From Actinomycetota bacterium (GTDB taxonomy: Bacteria; Actinomycetota; Geothermincolia; Fen-727; Anoxymicrobiaceae): a stretch of DNA of 64,000 bases. The notes below the pieces were generated by a model. It saw nothing but the letters and a program-made list of their open reading frames with translations, was not told the origin of the DNA and ran no database searches. Positions 18,601 through 26,347 of this stretch are shown piece after piece. The DNA lies in the NCBI GenBank assembly GCA_018831265.1, contig JAHJCO010000002.1:186001-250000 (forward strand), given 5' to 3'. How positions within the stretch are numbered: the stretch's first letter is position 1; the number at the start of each line of letters is the position of its first letter. Position numbers and translations under genes: made by a program.

Positions 18601-19537
18601 GTCCCGAGTCGTTATGGGAGCAACAAACGAGGGTGACACCTCCCTCGTACGCGTACTGACACGCGTTTTCCAAAACCGGGTCACCTGTCATGCCGCCCAA
18701 GCTCAGGTTGATTATATCGGCGCCGTTATCGGCCGCGTAGCAGATGCCATCGGCAATCCAGCTGTATTGGCCCCAGCCGGTGCTGTCCAGCACTTTCACA
18801 GGCATTATCGAACAATTGAAGGCAACACCGGCAACTCCCAAACTGTTATTGGTGCTCTGTGCCACTGTGCCTGCAACGTGTGTCCCATGACCCTGATCAT
18901 CGTTGGGGTGTGAGTCGCTATTCACGAAGTCGTAGCCTGGAACAAAACTCGTCTGTGCCAGGTCCGGCGCCTGGAGGAATCCACCGTAGTCTTCGTAAGC
19001 CACTCCGGTATCTACTATCGCCACCACCACCCCAGGGTCCCCTGTCTCGATATCCCATGCCGACTCAGCATTGACCCCTCCAGGAGCCGAGTTGTCCATG
19101 TGCCACTGGAAAGGGTAGAGAGGATCGTTTGGCTCCGTAGCAATACGGGCGATGTGATTGGGACACGCATACTCCACAAGTGGATTGTTCTCAAGTCTCT
19201 TGGCCATCTCAGGAACTGACATACCCTTGGGAATCTGAACATTCTTGAAACCGAGGTACGGGCTTTCGCGGATAATGGATAGGCCGTTCGACCAGAGCAC
19301 GCTCGCTTTCTCGTTGCTACGTACTCCCTTTTTAAACTTTACTATAAGCTCGCCGGGAACATACTCCGGTGCACCCTCCACAGTAATAGGAGAAGTGTCC
19401 ATCACTCGTATTTCGCTACCGGGCATTTCGGAGCCGGTAACCTTAATACCTGGAATCAATAGAACGGAGAATAGAACTAGGGCAAGTGTGATAAAGGCTA
19501 CAACGATTGCCTTTGACCTATTTACATTGTTCCTCAA
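15620..19537 (-). CDS. Secreted subtilisin-like protease with IPT/TIG repeats and four-unit C-terminal module
   Basis: A 1,305-residue extracellular serine protease. Order: signal anchor (10-30), propeptide with PGELIVKFKKG (61-71), then an S8 catalytic domain with Asp176 (AIVDTG), His220 (GHGTHVAGT) and Ser389 (GTSMAAPH). About five IPT/TIG domains of 80-90 residues follow (453-885), each with a SISPxSG-type start and SWSDTEI. A Pro/Glu/Asp linker (PDPEPDPEPEP) leads to four tandem WYLAEG-type units (about 895-1305) ending ERAMYWNSRGAGTDTIGGYSD. The start is a TTG with AAGGTAG upstream. The C-terminal module is closely similar to that of the beta-helix protein at 11445. Probably a surface or secreted protease for protein degradation or adhesion. 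Confidence 0.92.
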   Translation of the reverse strand: MRNNVNRSKAIVVAFITLALVLFSVLLIPGIKVTGSEMPGSEIRVMDTSPITVEGAPEYVPGELIVKFKKGVRSNEKASVLWSNGLSIIRESPYLGFKNVQIPKGMSVPEMAKRLENNPLVEYACPNHIARIATEPNDPLYPFQWHMDNSAPGGVNAESAWDIETGDPGVVVAIVDTGVAYEDYGGFLQAPDLAQTSFVPGYDFVNSDSHPNDDQGHGTHVAGTVAQSTNNSLGVAGVAFNCSIMPVKVLDSTGWGQYSWIADGICYAADNGADIINLSLGGMTGDPVLENACQYAYEGGVTLVCCSHNDSGPIRYPAAYDDYCVAVGATRYDGTFTDYSNYGPQQDLVAPGGDVDVDQDGNGSPDGVLQQTFAGDPTSFSYYYFEGTSMAAPHVSGVAALIISQTGNSNPDFIRNQLESTARDCGPPGWDQEYGNGLIDAAAALGAPVPRITSVTPGSGHTGTEVTLEGTSFGATRGASSVNFNLTPATNYISWSDTEIRVSVPVGATTGPLSVTKDVGTSNWVNFDTSVQMISISPDSGPELAQVTIDGTNFGETRGSSYVDFNGTAATNYISWSDTEIEVEVPVGATTGPVTVNTGWGNSNEETFTLIPGCPWILSVSPTSGGTGTPVTVEGFNFGSTQGSSYLRFKYVHANIISWSDTQIECTVPAGTTSGDITVTTGNGTSNGVPFTVTILPFIDWITPGSGSPGQNVTFYGSNFGDSQGSSYVSFNGTQATEYVNWYDGSLVCKVPAGATSGEVTVTTADGTSNGVGFIVTGGLPPPSINSISPTSGEVGSSVTIIGSNFGSSRDSSFVKFGATQCLGLDYVSWNDTQIIVKVPSVASGTVQLKVTTGGGTSNGKSFTVIKLEPDPEPDPEPEPKGSPIWYLAEGSTAWGYDCHITIENPNDTAVSASITYMTDRGAEPGGDIDLAPKSQATVNPASILGECDFSTKVECKEGKSIAVDRTMSWPVEGVGAGAKGDGHCSIGVTAPDTTWYLPEGSSAWGFECWLLIQNPNGAEATAQVTYMIEGEGPETFEKKIPANSRKTYNMANDIGNKDASIKVAVDIPVIPERAMYRYSRHEGHDSIGTTSPVIDYYLAEGTTAWGFTTYVLIQNPQDTQTSVDVTYMTDSGPVPHPLNPITMDPNSRFTIRVNDYLPGSDFSTQVTGSQPIIAERAMYWGEGTAQGEACHDSIGMDSSHSVFYLPDGQTSSGYETWTLVQNPNDGEVEVRITYLTEDGTDNVTFTETIGANQRDTYSMVDKGITGRAAVMVECLTEGEKIMVERAMYWNSRGAGTDTIGGYSD

Positions 19538-19827
19538 ATTTCAACTACCTTACGTTAAGTGCGCTACTTCGCCAAAATAACTCAAGCATCCGTGGTATTT
19601 CCGTGACATATGAATCGAACGTTACGATGAAGCGGTGTCAATAACAACGTAATTGTTCGATATCGACACAGGTTACAGGATTTGGATTCAACATTAACCA
19701 ACGACAACATACCGCCACCCCAAATCGCTGGCTATTCCTTCATTGTTGGAATCGGCATTAGCAGAGGATACTTAAGCAAAACAGTCGACCTTCGTAGCAC
19801 ACTGTAGGGCAAACTTGAAGGAGTAGA

Positions 19828-20031
19828 ATGCAAGTCCTGGCCTTAAACAGAAGTCCATCACGTCGTGACCGTTGGCTATCTTCTCTCCTCTTAGGCGAAG
19901 TAAATAGCTCGCTCGCTGATTTCAACGGGAAAGTGGTTGTCATCGCGGGCGCGGCCTACGAGCTAGCGGAGCCACTGCCAGGCTTTTCACAGCGTGGAGC
20001 GCAGCGCGGTTTGGTCAACGATGGATATTAA
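19828..20031 (+). CDS. Small hypothetical protein, possible DUF6884-like fragment
   Basis: A 67-residue frame with a good ribosome binding site (GAAGGAG, five bases before the ATG). The segment DFNGKVVVIAGAAYELAEPL loosely recalls the VVVLAGKRY strand-and-loop of DUF6884-like proteins, which would make this a remnant. The rest of the gap between the subtilase and tRNA-Asn (19538-20081) holds no other gene that I can see. A chance frame is possible. Confidence 0.3.
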   Translation: MQVLALNRSPSRRDRWLSSLLLGEVNSSLADFNGKVVVIAGAAYELAEPLPGFSQRGAQRGLVNDGY

Positions 20032-20057
20032 TCACAGGACGGTAATATCCCTGTGGC

Positions 20058-20091
20058 TTTGACATTGCGTACGCTACGTGATGGCTCCCCG
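20058..20091. repeat. R-repeat fragment fused to the 3' end of tRNA-Asn
   Basis: The sequence CTTTGACATTGCGTACGC...TGGCTCCCC matches the left half of R-repeat copy 2 (TTTGACTTTGCGTACTCTGC...TGGCTCCCC near 8251-8290). Its last bases are the 3' end of the tRNA gene. Confidence 0.5.
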
Positions 20092-20157
20092 GGCAGGACT
20101 CGAACCTGCAACACACTGGTTAACAGCCAGTTGCTCTACCGATTGAGCTACCGGGGA
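20082..20157 (-). tRNA. tRNA-Asn (anticodon GTT)
   Basis: A 76-base cloverleaf including an encoded CCA: acceptor TCCCCGG paired with CCGGGGA, D-arm GCTC/GAGC, anticodon stem ACTGG/CCAGT with loop CTGTTAA, T-arm GCAGG-TTCGAGT-CCTGC. The anticodon GTT reads Asn codons. Confidence 0.95.
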
Positions 20158-20209
20158 GCGTCAATCCGCAGTCACGAAGTCACATTATAGATAACGCTCG
20201 GGGCGGGGT

Positions 20210-20548
20210 CTACAATAACCGGGCGCTCTCGGTGGGCCTGGGGGTCTTCACCACCAGGAATCGGAACGGCTCGCCACCCTCGTTCAGCAGCCGGTGAGGC
20301 ACCTTCAGCGGGCTCTCGATGAGCTGGTCCCTGCTCACCTGCTCCGTCTCGTCGCCGATCTCCACGATGCCGGTCCCCTCCAGCACGTAGAAGAAGACAT
20401 CCACCGGTGTGACGTGCTTCCTGAGGCTTTCGCCCGGCATCAGCTTGATCTCCATGACCTGCACGTGCTCGCTCTCGAAGACCTTGCGTACGTCCACCCC
20501 GTGGGGGGTCTCGGCGATGGGCAGCCCGTCATAGGTGATGATGTTCAA
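20210..20548 (-). CDS. Cupin-domain protein
   Basis: A 112-residue single-domain cupin (small beta-barrel). Features are MPGESLRKHVTPVDVFFYVLEGTG in the first motif region and PLKVPHRLLNEGGEPFRFLVVKTPRP in the second, with several potential metal ligands (His, Glu). The start is a TTG that overlaps the zinc-ribbon gene's stop by four bases (TTGA), with GGAGAGGATC upstream. It is the last gene of the ferritin-flavodiiron operon. Such small cupins bind metals or ligands or act as dioxygenases; its task here is unknown, though metal binding would fit the iron context. Confidence 0.8.
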   Translation of the reverse strand: MNIITYDGLPIAETPHGVDVRKVFESEHVQVMEIKLMPGESLRKHVTPVDVFFYVLEGTGIVEIGDETEQVSRDQLIESPLKVPHRLLNEGGEPFRFLVVKTPRPTESARLL

Positions 20549-20829
20549 TCCTGATCCTCTCCTTCCCCGGTACCAGGCTCTCCGACCAGACGCCCGGCCG
20601 CCCCACCCTCCGCGAGCGCCGCGGCGCACTTGTCCGCGTACTGGCACCACTCCAGGCACCCCATGTCGAGGCGCGGGTTGGGGAACCGGAAGCCGCAGTT
20701 CGGGCACTTGCGCGTGGGGTCGTCCTTGAAGAACTCCACGTTGTACCCGCAGACCGGGCACGGCGTCTCGAAAAGGTCCTCCGGTTTCCAGAAGAGGGTG
20801 TTCTGGCCGGGGCAGACGGGGTCCCCCAT
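20545..20829 (-). CDS. Zinc-ribbon protein
   Basis: A 94-residue cytosolic protein with CPVCGYN and CPNCGFRFPNP, the two CxxC knuckles of a zinc ribbon or rubredoxin-like site, at about residues 24-49, plus further Cys (CLEWCQYADKC) that could bind another metal. The ATG overlaps the previous stop (TGATG), so translation is coupled. Its place in the oxygen/iron operon suggests an accessory electron-transfer or metal role; I cannot name a family. Confidence 0.75.
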   Translation of the reverse strand: MGDPVCPGQNTLFWKPEDLFETPCPVCGYNVEFFKDDPTRKCPNCGFRFPNPRLDMGCLEWCQYADKCAAALAEGGAAGRLVGEPGTGEGEDQD

Positions 20830-21587
20830 CAACCCTCACCCCCGCTCTGCACCTCGACGGTGTCTACGACGTCCCCCTTTATCCCCACCTTGATCAGCGT
20901 GAGGGGGATCTCCTTTTCCGACTCCTTGATGGACTCGTGGACCAGGTGGACCAGCCCGAAGCAGCAGGGCACCTCCATGTACACGACCGTCACCGACCTG
21001 ATGTCGTTCTGGATGACTATCTGGGCGAGCTTCGCCCTGTAGAACTCGAAGTTGTCCAGCTTGGGGCATGCGATGAGCAGAACCTTACCCGGCAGGAACC
21101 TCTCGTGGAAATCGGCGATCGAAAACGCCGAGCAGTCCGCGGCGATCACCAGGTCCGCGTTCTCGAAGTACGGCGCCTTCGGCGGCGCAAGCTGCAGCTG
21201 GATCGGCCAGTTGGTGAGCCGCGAGACCCGTCCCACCTTCTCTAACCCGTCGCCCCGTAGGTCGACGAGCTCGCACTGCTGGATCGACTGAGGCATCGAA
21301 CCCGGGCACGATGCCGGGCCGCCCTCAGCGGTTCCCGCCAGGTGCTCCTTTACCGCTTTCTCGTCGAACCCAGCCGCTTCGCGCTCCTCGATGGTTATCG
21401 CGTCCTGCGGGCATTCACCCAGGCAGGCGCCCAGGCCGTCGCAGTAAGACTCGCTGACCAGCCGGGCCTTGCCGTCGACGATCTCTATCGCTCCCTCCGC
21501 GCAGGCGGTGGCGCACTGGCCGCACCCGTCGCACTTCTCCTCGTCGATCTTGACTATATTTCTGGTGGCCAAAACACTCACCCCCAC
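20829..21587 (-). CDS. 4Fe-4S dicluster protein of the flavodiiron operon
   Basis: About 250 residues. The N-terminal ferredoxin domain has one complete cluster motif, CDGCGQCATAC (about 19-29), and a second of the form CDGLGACLGEC, in which the second Cys is Leu, a pattern common in proteins of anaerobes. Another Cys occurs in ASCPGSMPQ. The C-terminal half reads ADLVIAADCSAFSIADF and VLLIACPKLDNFEF, with Cys that may form a further site. The frame is open from a GTG at 21587; a TTG at 21572 with GGGGGTGAG upstream is an equally good start. It would carry electrons for the flavodiiron protein and rubredoxin. The C-terminal domain is one I do not recognise. Confidence 0.8.
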   Translation of the reverse strand: MGVSVLATRNIVKIDEEKCDGCGQCATACAEGAIEIVDGKARLVSESYCDGLGACLGECPQDAITIEEREAAGFDEKAVKEHLAGTAEGGPASCPGSMPQSIQQCELVDLRGDGLEKVGRVSRLTNWPIQLQLAPPKAPYFENADLVIAADCSAFSIADFHERFLPGKVLLIACPKLDNFEFYRAKLAQIVIQNDIRSVTVVYMEVPCCFGLVHLVHESIKESEKEIPLTLIKVGIKGDVVDTVEVQSGGEG

Positions 21588-21593
21588 CCCGGC

Positions 21594-21618
21594 CCTTCCC
21601 CCTCAAGGGGGAGGAAGG
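21594..21618. repeat. Palindrome upstream of the 4Fe-4S gene
   Basis: CCTTCCCCCT, CA, AGGGGGAGGAAGG form a strong near-perfect hairpin of the kind repeated in many genomes as a short palindromic element. It sits between the rubredoxin and 4Fe-4S genes and could affect relative expression in the operon. Confidence 0.55.
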
Positions 21619-21624
21619 AATCGG

Positions 21625-22347
21625 TTATTCCGGGGAGAACTCGCTCTTGTCCGCGCCGCAGACCGGGCAGACCCAGTCGTCCGGCAGGTCCTCGAACGCG
21701 GTCCCCGGCTCGATCCCGCTGTCGGGGTCGCCGTCTGCCGGGTCGTACACGTACCCGCAGACGTTGCACACGTACCTCTTCATCCCTTCTCCTTTCTCCC
21801 GCGCCGCTCCGCCGGATGGGGGCTCTTTCTCCTCCTCCGCTCGGTAGGTGGGTGCCGCCTTCGGCGCCCTGCCCTTCATGTCGTGGTACTGCGCGTAGGT
21901 CATGGGCTTCCGCTCGCCGACCATGCGGCCCGAAACGACGTCCGCGAGGAAGATGGTGTGTGTCCCCGCATCAGCCGTGTCGTACACCTTCGCCTCGAAC
22001 ACGCTCACCGCGTGCTCCAGCACTATCGGACAGCCCGTCATCCCGGTCTCCGTCTCCACCCCCTCGAACTTGTCGAAGTCCCGTCCGCTCCTGAACCCGA
22101 AGCGCCCGATGAAAGAGAGCGGGGTATCTTCGTCCAGTACCGTCACGGCGAACATGCGGCTGGCGGATATGAGCTCGTGGGTGTAGTTCTGCTTGTTTAT
22201 CGCCGCGAGGACCTTGGGCGGGTCCGCCGAGGTCTGTATGACCGTGTTGCATATCTGACCGCCGGCCTTTTCGTCGGCGCACGACGAGACCACGTACAGG
22301 CCGTAGGACACGGGCCACAAGGCCTTTACGTCCATCCCATCACTCAC
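21625..22347 (-). CDS. hrb: High-molecular-weight rubredoxin (flavin reductase-rubredoxin fusion)
   Basis: A 240-residue electron carrier that moves electrons from NAD(P)H through FMN and a rubredoxin iron to the flavodiiron protein. The N-terminal 165 residues are a flavin reductase-like domain ([43 protein letters not shown]); after an Ala/Glu linker comes a rubredoxin ([18 protein letters not shown]...CPVCGADK). The gene overlaps the flavodiiron stop by eight bases. The GTG at 22347 or the ATG at 22335 could be the start. The arrangement matches the Hrb-FprA pair known from Moorella. Confidence 0.9.
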   Translation of the reverse strand: MSDGMDVKALWPVSYGLYVVSSCADEKAGGQICNTVIQTSADPPKVLAAINKQNYTHELISASRMFAVTVLDEDTPLSFIGRFGFRSGRDFDKFEGVETETGMTGCPIVLEHAVSVFEAKVYDTADAGTHTIFLADVVSGRMVGERKPMTYAQYHDMKGRAPKAAPTYRAEEEKEPPSGGAAREKGEGMKRYVCNVCGYVYDPADGDPDSGIEPGTAFEDLPDDWVCPVCGADKSEFSPE

Positions 22348-23554
22348 GTCCCGCCACCTCCTTCAGCCTGGAGGCGACCTTCCGCCCCAGTGCCCGGCAC
22401 TGCTCCAGCATCTCGTCGTCCGGGACGAACTTCAGGTTCAGCGGTTCATCCACCTGCTCGATCTTCATCTGCTCCAGGTATCCGGCCACTTCTCTGGCCC
22501 CCTCACCACTCCACCCGAAGGACCCGAACGCGGCCCCCACCAGGTTCCTGAATTTCAGGCCCTTCATGTAGGTGAGCAGGTCCGCGACCGTCGGGAACAA
22601 CGTGTTATTGATAGTCGGCGAGCCGACGAGGAGGGCACCCGCCCCGAGGACCTCCATCACCACGTCGCTCCGGTGTGTGGCACGAAGACGTAGCACCACG
22701 GGGGAGGCCCCGCTCTCGCGCAACCCCTCCTCGATCGCCCTCGCCATCCTCTCCGTGCTGCCCCACATGGTGTCGTAGGTGACGACCGCCTTCATCGTCG
22801 GCTCCTGGGCGCACCACTCGTGGTACTTCCCGACGATCCAGGCGAACTCATCGGGGCCGCGCCATATGGGCCCGTGGTCGGGGCAGACCAGGTCCAGCGG
22901 GAGCGCCATCTCCTCGACCCTGGCCAGCAGCTTCTGGATGACCGGCGCGTACGGCGTGAGGATGTTGGCAAAGTACTTGGTACCCTCCTCTACCATCACC
23001 GCCCGGTCGACCTCGTCCGAGAAGCGCTCCTCGGTGGCAAGGTGCATGCCGAAGCCGTCCTGGCTGAAGAGCAGCCTGTCGGCCGGCAGGTAGGTCATCA
23101 TGCTGTCGGGCCAGTGGATCATGCGCGTCTCGATGAACGAGAACTCCAGCCCGCCGAGGTTCAGCGACTGGCCGTCCTTAACCTCGTCCACGCCGTCCAT
23201 GTGGTAGTGACCCTCAAGGTCCTTCACACCCAGTGGGGAGGCGTAGACCTTCTCCGGCTGGACGTCGGCGATCACCCGGGGCAGGGAGCCGGAGTGGTCC
23301 ATCTCGGAGTGGTTGGAGATTATGTAGCGGATGTCGCCCGGGTCGGTCACGGAGGCGATCCTGGACATCAGCTCCTCGCGGAAGGGTGCCTTGACCGTGT
23401 CGATCAGCACGTAGTCCTCGCCCTCGACCAGGTAGGCGTTGTAGGTCGAACCCCTCATTGTGGAGTAGCCGTGGAAGTCACGGATGTCCCAGTCGATCGC
23501 TCCGACCCAGTGAACGTGTTCGCTGACCCTCACCGCTTCGAACTTCTCTGCCAT
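22340..23554 (-). CDS. fprA: Flavodiiron protein (A-type flavoprotein, O2/NO reductase)
   Basis: Reduces O2 to water and/or NO to N2O in the cytosol, fed by a rubredoxin. The metallo-beta-lactamase-like domain has the diiron ligands HSEMDH, with later [17 protein letters not shown] and CPDHGPIW; a C-terminal flavodoxin domain follows ([21 protein letters not shown]). Length is 404 residues, as in the family. Frames open far upstream of the ATG at 23554 are artefacts; this ATG has GGGGGTGG upstream and begins at the conserved region. It follows ferritin and precedes the rubredoxin fusion by overlap. Confidence 0.95.
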   Translation of the reverse strand: MAEKFEAVRVSEHVHWVGAIDWDIRDFHGYSTMRGSTYNAYLVEGEDYVLIDTVKAPFREELMSRIASVTDPGDIRYIISNHSEMDHSGSLPRVIADVQPEKVYASPLGVKDLEGHYHMDGVDEVKDGQSLNLGGLEFSFIETRMIHWPDSMMTYLPADRLLFSQDGFGMHLATEERFSDEVDRAVMVEEGTKYFANILTPYAPVIQKLLARVEEMALPLDLVCPDHGPIWRGPDEFAWIVGKYHEWCAQEPTMKAVVTYDTMWGSTERMARAIEEGLRESGASPVVLRLRATHRSDVVMEVLGAGALLVGSPTINNTLFPTVADLLTYMKGLKFRNLVGAAFGSFGWSGEGAREVAGYLEQMKIEQVDEPLNLKFVPDDEMLEQCRALGRKVASRLKEVAGRE

Positions 23555-23583
23555 GCTACCACCCCCGGCCCGCTCGGATGGAC

Positions 23584-24063
23584 CTAGCTGCGCTGCGCAA
23601 GCTCGGCGTCCAGCGCCCCCAGATCGTCTCCAGCGGCCTTGATCTTGCTGACCACCTCTTCGGCGGACTCCTCCTCCTCCACCTGCTCGTCGATGTACCA
23701 CTTCAGGAACTCCTCGGTCGCCGAATCCCCCTCGGCGCGGGCCACCTCCACAAGGTCGTTGATGAGCCCGGTCACCTTCTTCTCGTGCGCCAGCGCAGCC
23801 TCGAAGGCGCCCAGCGCCCCGTCCCACTCGGTGGGAGGACCGTCTATCGGCCCCAGCAGCACCCGGCCGCCCGCCTCGACGATGTAATCGAAGAACTTCA
23901 GCGCATGGACCAGCTCCTCGAGCCGCTGTACCCGCATCCAGCTCGCGAAGCCCGGAAGGTTCAAGGACTCGAAGTACGACGACATCGACAGGTAGAGGTA
24001 GGCGGAGTACATCTCCGCGATCAGCTGGCCTGTCAGGGCTTCCTGCATCTTCCCGGTCAACAT
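23584..24063 (-). CDS. ftn: Ferritin (non-heme)
   Basis: A 159-residue four-helix ferritin that oxidises Fe(II) and stores iron in a 24-mer shell. The ferroxidase residues are in place: Glu17 and Tyr24 (LIAEMYSAYLYL), Glu50 and His53 (QRLEELVHALKFF), and a later EKKVTGLINDL. The ATG at 24063 has AGGGGTGG upstream; an in-frame ATG at 24144 adds a non-conserved lead. First gene of the operon with the flavodiiron protein 29 bases downstream. Iron storage beside an O2 reductase fits removal of the reactants of Fenton chemistry. Confidence 0.93.
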   Translation of the reverse strand: MLTGKMQEALTGQLIAEMYSAYLYLSMSSYFESLNLPGFASWMRVQRLEELVHALKFFDYIVEAGGRVLLGPIDGPPTEWDGALGAFEAALAHEKKVTGLINDLVEVARAEGDSATEEFLKWYIDEQVEEEESAEEVVSKIKAAGDDLGALDAELAQRS

Positions 24064-24233
24064 GGATACCACCCCTTCCTCGGAGGTGACCCCTCCGCCT
24101 TCCACCATCGCCGGCCCCGTCCGACAACCGGGGGGCGCCGTCACTCGCTGCCCTGATTTCGACAGCGGCCGGGGTAATCCTTGATACGAGACCTCTTATT
24201 CGCCCCGGGCCCCGCCGGTTCTCCGCCGGCGGC

Positions 24234-25046
24234 TCAAACCGCACCCACCAGGTCCTCCAGGCCTCTCTCCCGCCTGATGCCGGGTCGGGTCAGGGAAAAA
24301 TCGTATCGCACGGGGTCGGAGGGGACAATCCCGGCGAACCCCCGCGTGGCCTCGCGCGCGGCCTGGAGGTCGGCCTGCCCCCGACCGGTGAAGCCCAGCG
24401 CACGGCAGATCCCGAACATGTGGGTGTCGAGCGGTATGATCAGCATCGACGGCGGGACCCCCGACCACCCGCCCGGGTCCACCTCGTCGTGGCGGACCAT
24501 CCAGCGCAGGTACAGGTTCAGCCTCTTGCAGGCGCTTCGCCTGCCGGGGTCTGCCAGGTTGAAAGCGCAGGCAGTCGGGTCGGCCGCGCTCAGGCTGGAG
24601 ACGAACGCGCAGAGCCCTCCCACCACGTCGGGGTCGTCCTCCTTCAACCCGGCAAGGAAGCAGGCGTTCAGCGAGCCGTGCTCGAGGACCGCCCGCCTGG
24701 CCCCTTCCAGGACCGCCGCCAGGTCCTCTCCGGAGGTCATGCGGTGCCTAAATCCGGCCAGGTCGCGCGTGAGCGAGACGGAGGTCGAGTCGGTCAGGTA
24801 CCGGGCCGGGGACTCTCCCATGACCGCCAGCACGGTCTCGACCGAGCGAAGTATCTGCTTAACGTTACCGTAGGCCAGGGTCGAGGCTACAAGACCCGCT
24901 ACCTCGCGGTCTGCCGTATCCTCGAACGGGTAGATCTTCTCCAGTGGGTCGGGATGCACGAACTCGCGATGGTTATACCTGGCGTACAACCGCTCCAGCC
25001 GTTCATGCAAAGAGCTGGGTGTGCATAGATTGGTGCCAGGCAGCAT
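24234..25046 (-). CDS. TIGR02757 (DUF2400) family protein
   Basis: A conserved cytosolic protein of unknown function, 270 residues. Characteristic blocks are FVHPDPLEKIYPFEDTADREVAG, VASTLAYGNVKQI, RRSACKRLNLYLRWMVR and PLDTHMFGICRALGF. The ATG at 25046 lies inside the inverted-repeat element at 25032-25106, so the element may supply the start codon; a TTG twelve codons further in (MHERLERLY) could be the ancestral start. It lies downstream of rpoD on the same strand and is separated only by that element. Confidence 0.85.
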   Translation of the reverse strand: MLPGTNLCTPSSLHERLERLYARYNHREFVHPDPLEKIYPFEDTADREVAGLVASTLAYGNVKQILRSVETVLAVMGESPARYLTDSTSVSLTRDLAGFRHRMTSGEDLAAVLEGARRAVLEHGSLNACFLAGLKEDDPDVVGGLCAFVSSLSAADPTACAFNLADPGRRSACKRLNLYLRWMVRHDEVDPGGWSGVPPSMLIIPLDTHMFGICRALGFTGRGQADLQAAREATRGFAGIVPSDPVRYDFSLTRPGIRRERGLEDLVGAV

Positions 25047-25106
25047 TCAATTCACCGTCGCATCGGAAGGGATCTCACGCGAATGCATTGAATGCTGCCT
25101 GGCACC
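25032..25106. repeat. REP-like inverted repeat element, GGTGCCAGGCA type
   Basis: A perfect 20-base inverted repeat (25032-25051 and 25087-25106) with a 35-base spacer. It begins within the 5' end of the DUF2400 gene and ends seven bases before the rpoD stop. Outer bases match the element at 38419. Confidence 0.85.
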
Positions 25107-25113
25107 GTTTTAT

Positions 25114-26304
25114 TCAATCTTCGATGTAGTCTCGGAGACGGCCGCTGCGGGAGGGGTGGCGGAGCTTGGAGAGCGTCTTGGACTCGATCTGGCGGATGCG
25201 CTCGCGGGTGACACCGAAGACGCGGCCCACCTCCTCCAGCGTGCGCGGCTGCCCGTCCAGGAGGCCGAAGCGGAGCTGGATGACCCGCTTCTCACGCGTA
25301 TTGAGGTCGTCCAGTACCTCCTCTAGCTGCTCCTGCAGGAGCTTGAACGCCGCGGCGTCCACCGGAACCACGGCCCCGGAGTCCTCGATGAAGTCCCCGA
25401 GGTGGCTGTCCTCCTCCTCTCCGATAGGCGTCTCCAGGGAGACCGGCTCCTGGCTGACCTTGAGTATCTCCCGCACCTTCTCCGGAGAGAGCTCCATCTC
25501 CGCGGCGATCTCCTCGGGGAGCGGCTCGCGGCCGAGGTCCTGGAGCAGCTGGCGCTGGACCCGCACCAGCTTGTTGATGGTCTCGACCATGTGGACCGGG
25601 ATGCGGATGGTGCGCGCCTGGTCTGCTATGGCGCGGGTGATGGCCTGGCGGATCCACCAGGTCGCATAAGTGCTGAACTTGTACCCCTTGCCGTGGTCGA
25701 ACTTCTCGACTGCGCGGATGAGCCCGAGGTTGCCTTCCTGGATGAGGTCGAGGAACAGCATCCCCCTGCCGACATAGCGCTTGGCGATACTCACCACCAG
25801 GCGCAGGTTAGCTTCGACCAGCTTCTTCTTGGCCTCCAGGCCGTCCGCCTCGATGTCGAGCAGCTGGTCGATCTTGGACTCTGAGAGCCTCTCCGGCGAG
25901 GCCAGCCGCCCCGAGGCCTTCTCGCCGGCCTCGATGCGCTTGGCCAGGGACACCTCCTGCTCGGCGGTGAGCAGTGGGACCTTGCCTATCTCCTTGAGGT
26001 ACATGCGGACGGGGTCGTTGGTCGCGGGCTGCACGGAGAGGTCCAGCCCCTCTGCCGGCTTCCCGACGGTCTTCACGACCTCCTCCTCCTCCATCTCCTC
26101 CTTGATCTCGTCCACGGCCTCGTCGGTGATCTCTATACCAAGGTCCGAGAGAAGCACGAACACGCTGTCGACCTGGTCGTGCGTGAGCTCGACCGACTTG
26201 AGCTTTTCGACTATCTCGTCCGTGGACAGGAAGCCCTGCTTCTTGCCCAGCTCGGCGAGCTCCCTGACCTCGTCTATGTCAAGATCCTTGTAGTCCTCGG
26301 CCAT
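25114..26304 (-). CDS. rpoD: Primary sigma factor RpoD
   Basis: Directs RNA polymerase to housekeeping promoters. Region 1.1-like acidic N-terminus ([11 protein letters not shown]), region 1.2/2 ([47 protein letters not shown]), region 3 and region 4 ([37 protein letters not shown]) are all present. I chose the ATG at 26304 because GGAAGGCGGA lies just upstream; an ATG at 26355, overlapping the dnaG stop by eight bases, is possible and adds 17 residues. It follows dnaG as in most Gram-positive bacteria. Confidence 0.97.
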   Translation of the reverse strand: MAEDYKDLDIDEVRELAELGKKQGFLSTDEIVEKLKSVELTHDQVDSVFVLLSDLGIEITDEAVDEIKEEMEEEEVVKTVGKPAEGLDLSVQPATNDPVRMYLKEIGKVPLLTAEQEVSLAKRIEAGEKASGRLASPERLSESKIDQLLDIEADGLEAKKKLVEANLRLVVSIAKRYVGRGMLFLDLIQEGNLGLIRAVEKFDHGKGYKFSTYATWWIRQAITRAIADQARTIRIPVHMVETINKLVRVQRQLLQDLGREPLPEEIAAEMELSPEKVREILKVSQEPVSLETPIGEEEDSHLGDFIEDSGAVVPVDAAAFKLLQEQLEEVLDDLNTREKRVIQLRFGLLDGQPRTLEEVGRVFGVTRERIRQIESKTLSKLRHPSRSGRLRDYIED

Positions 26305-26347
26305 TCCGCCTTCCTTGTCCGCCGCCCCCTCCGTGCGCAGGCCGCCC

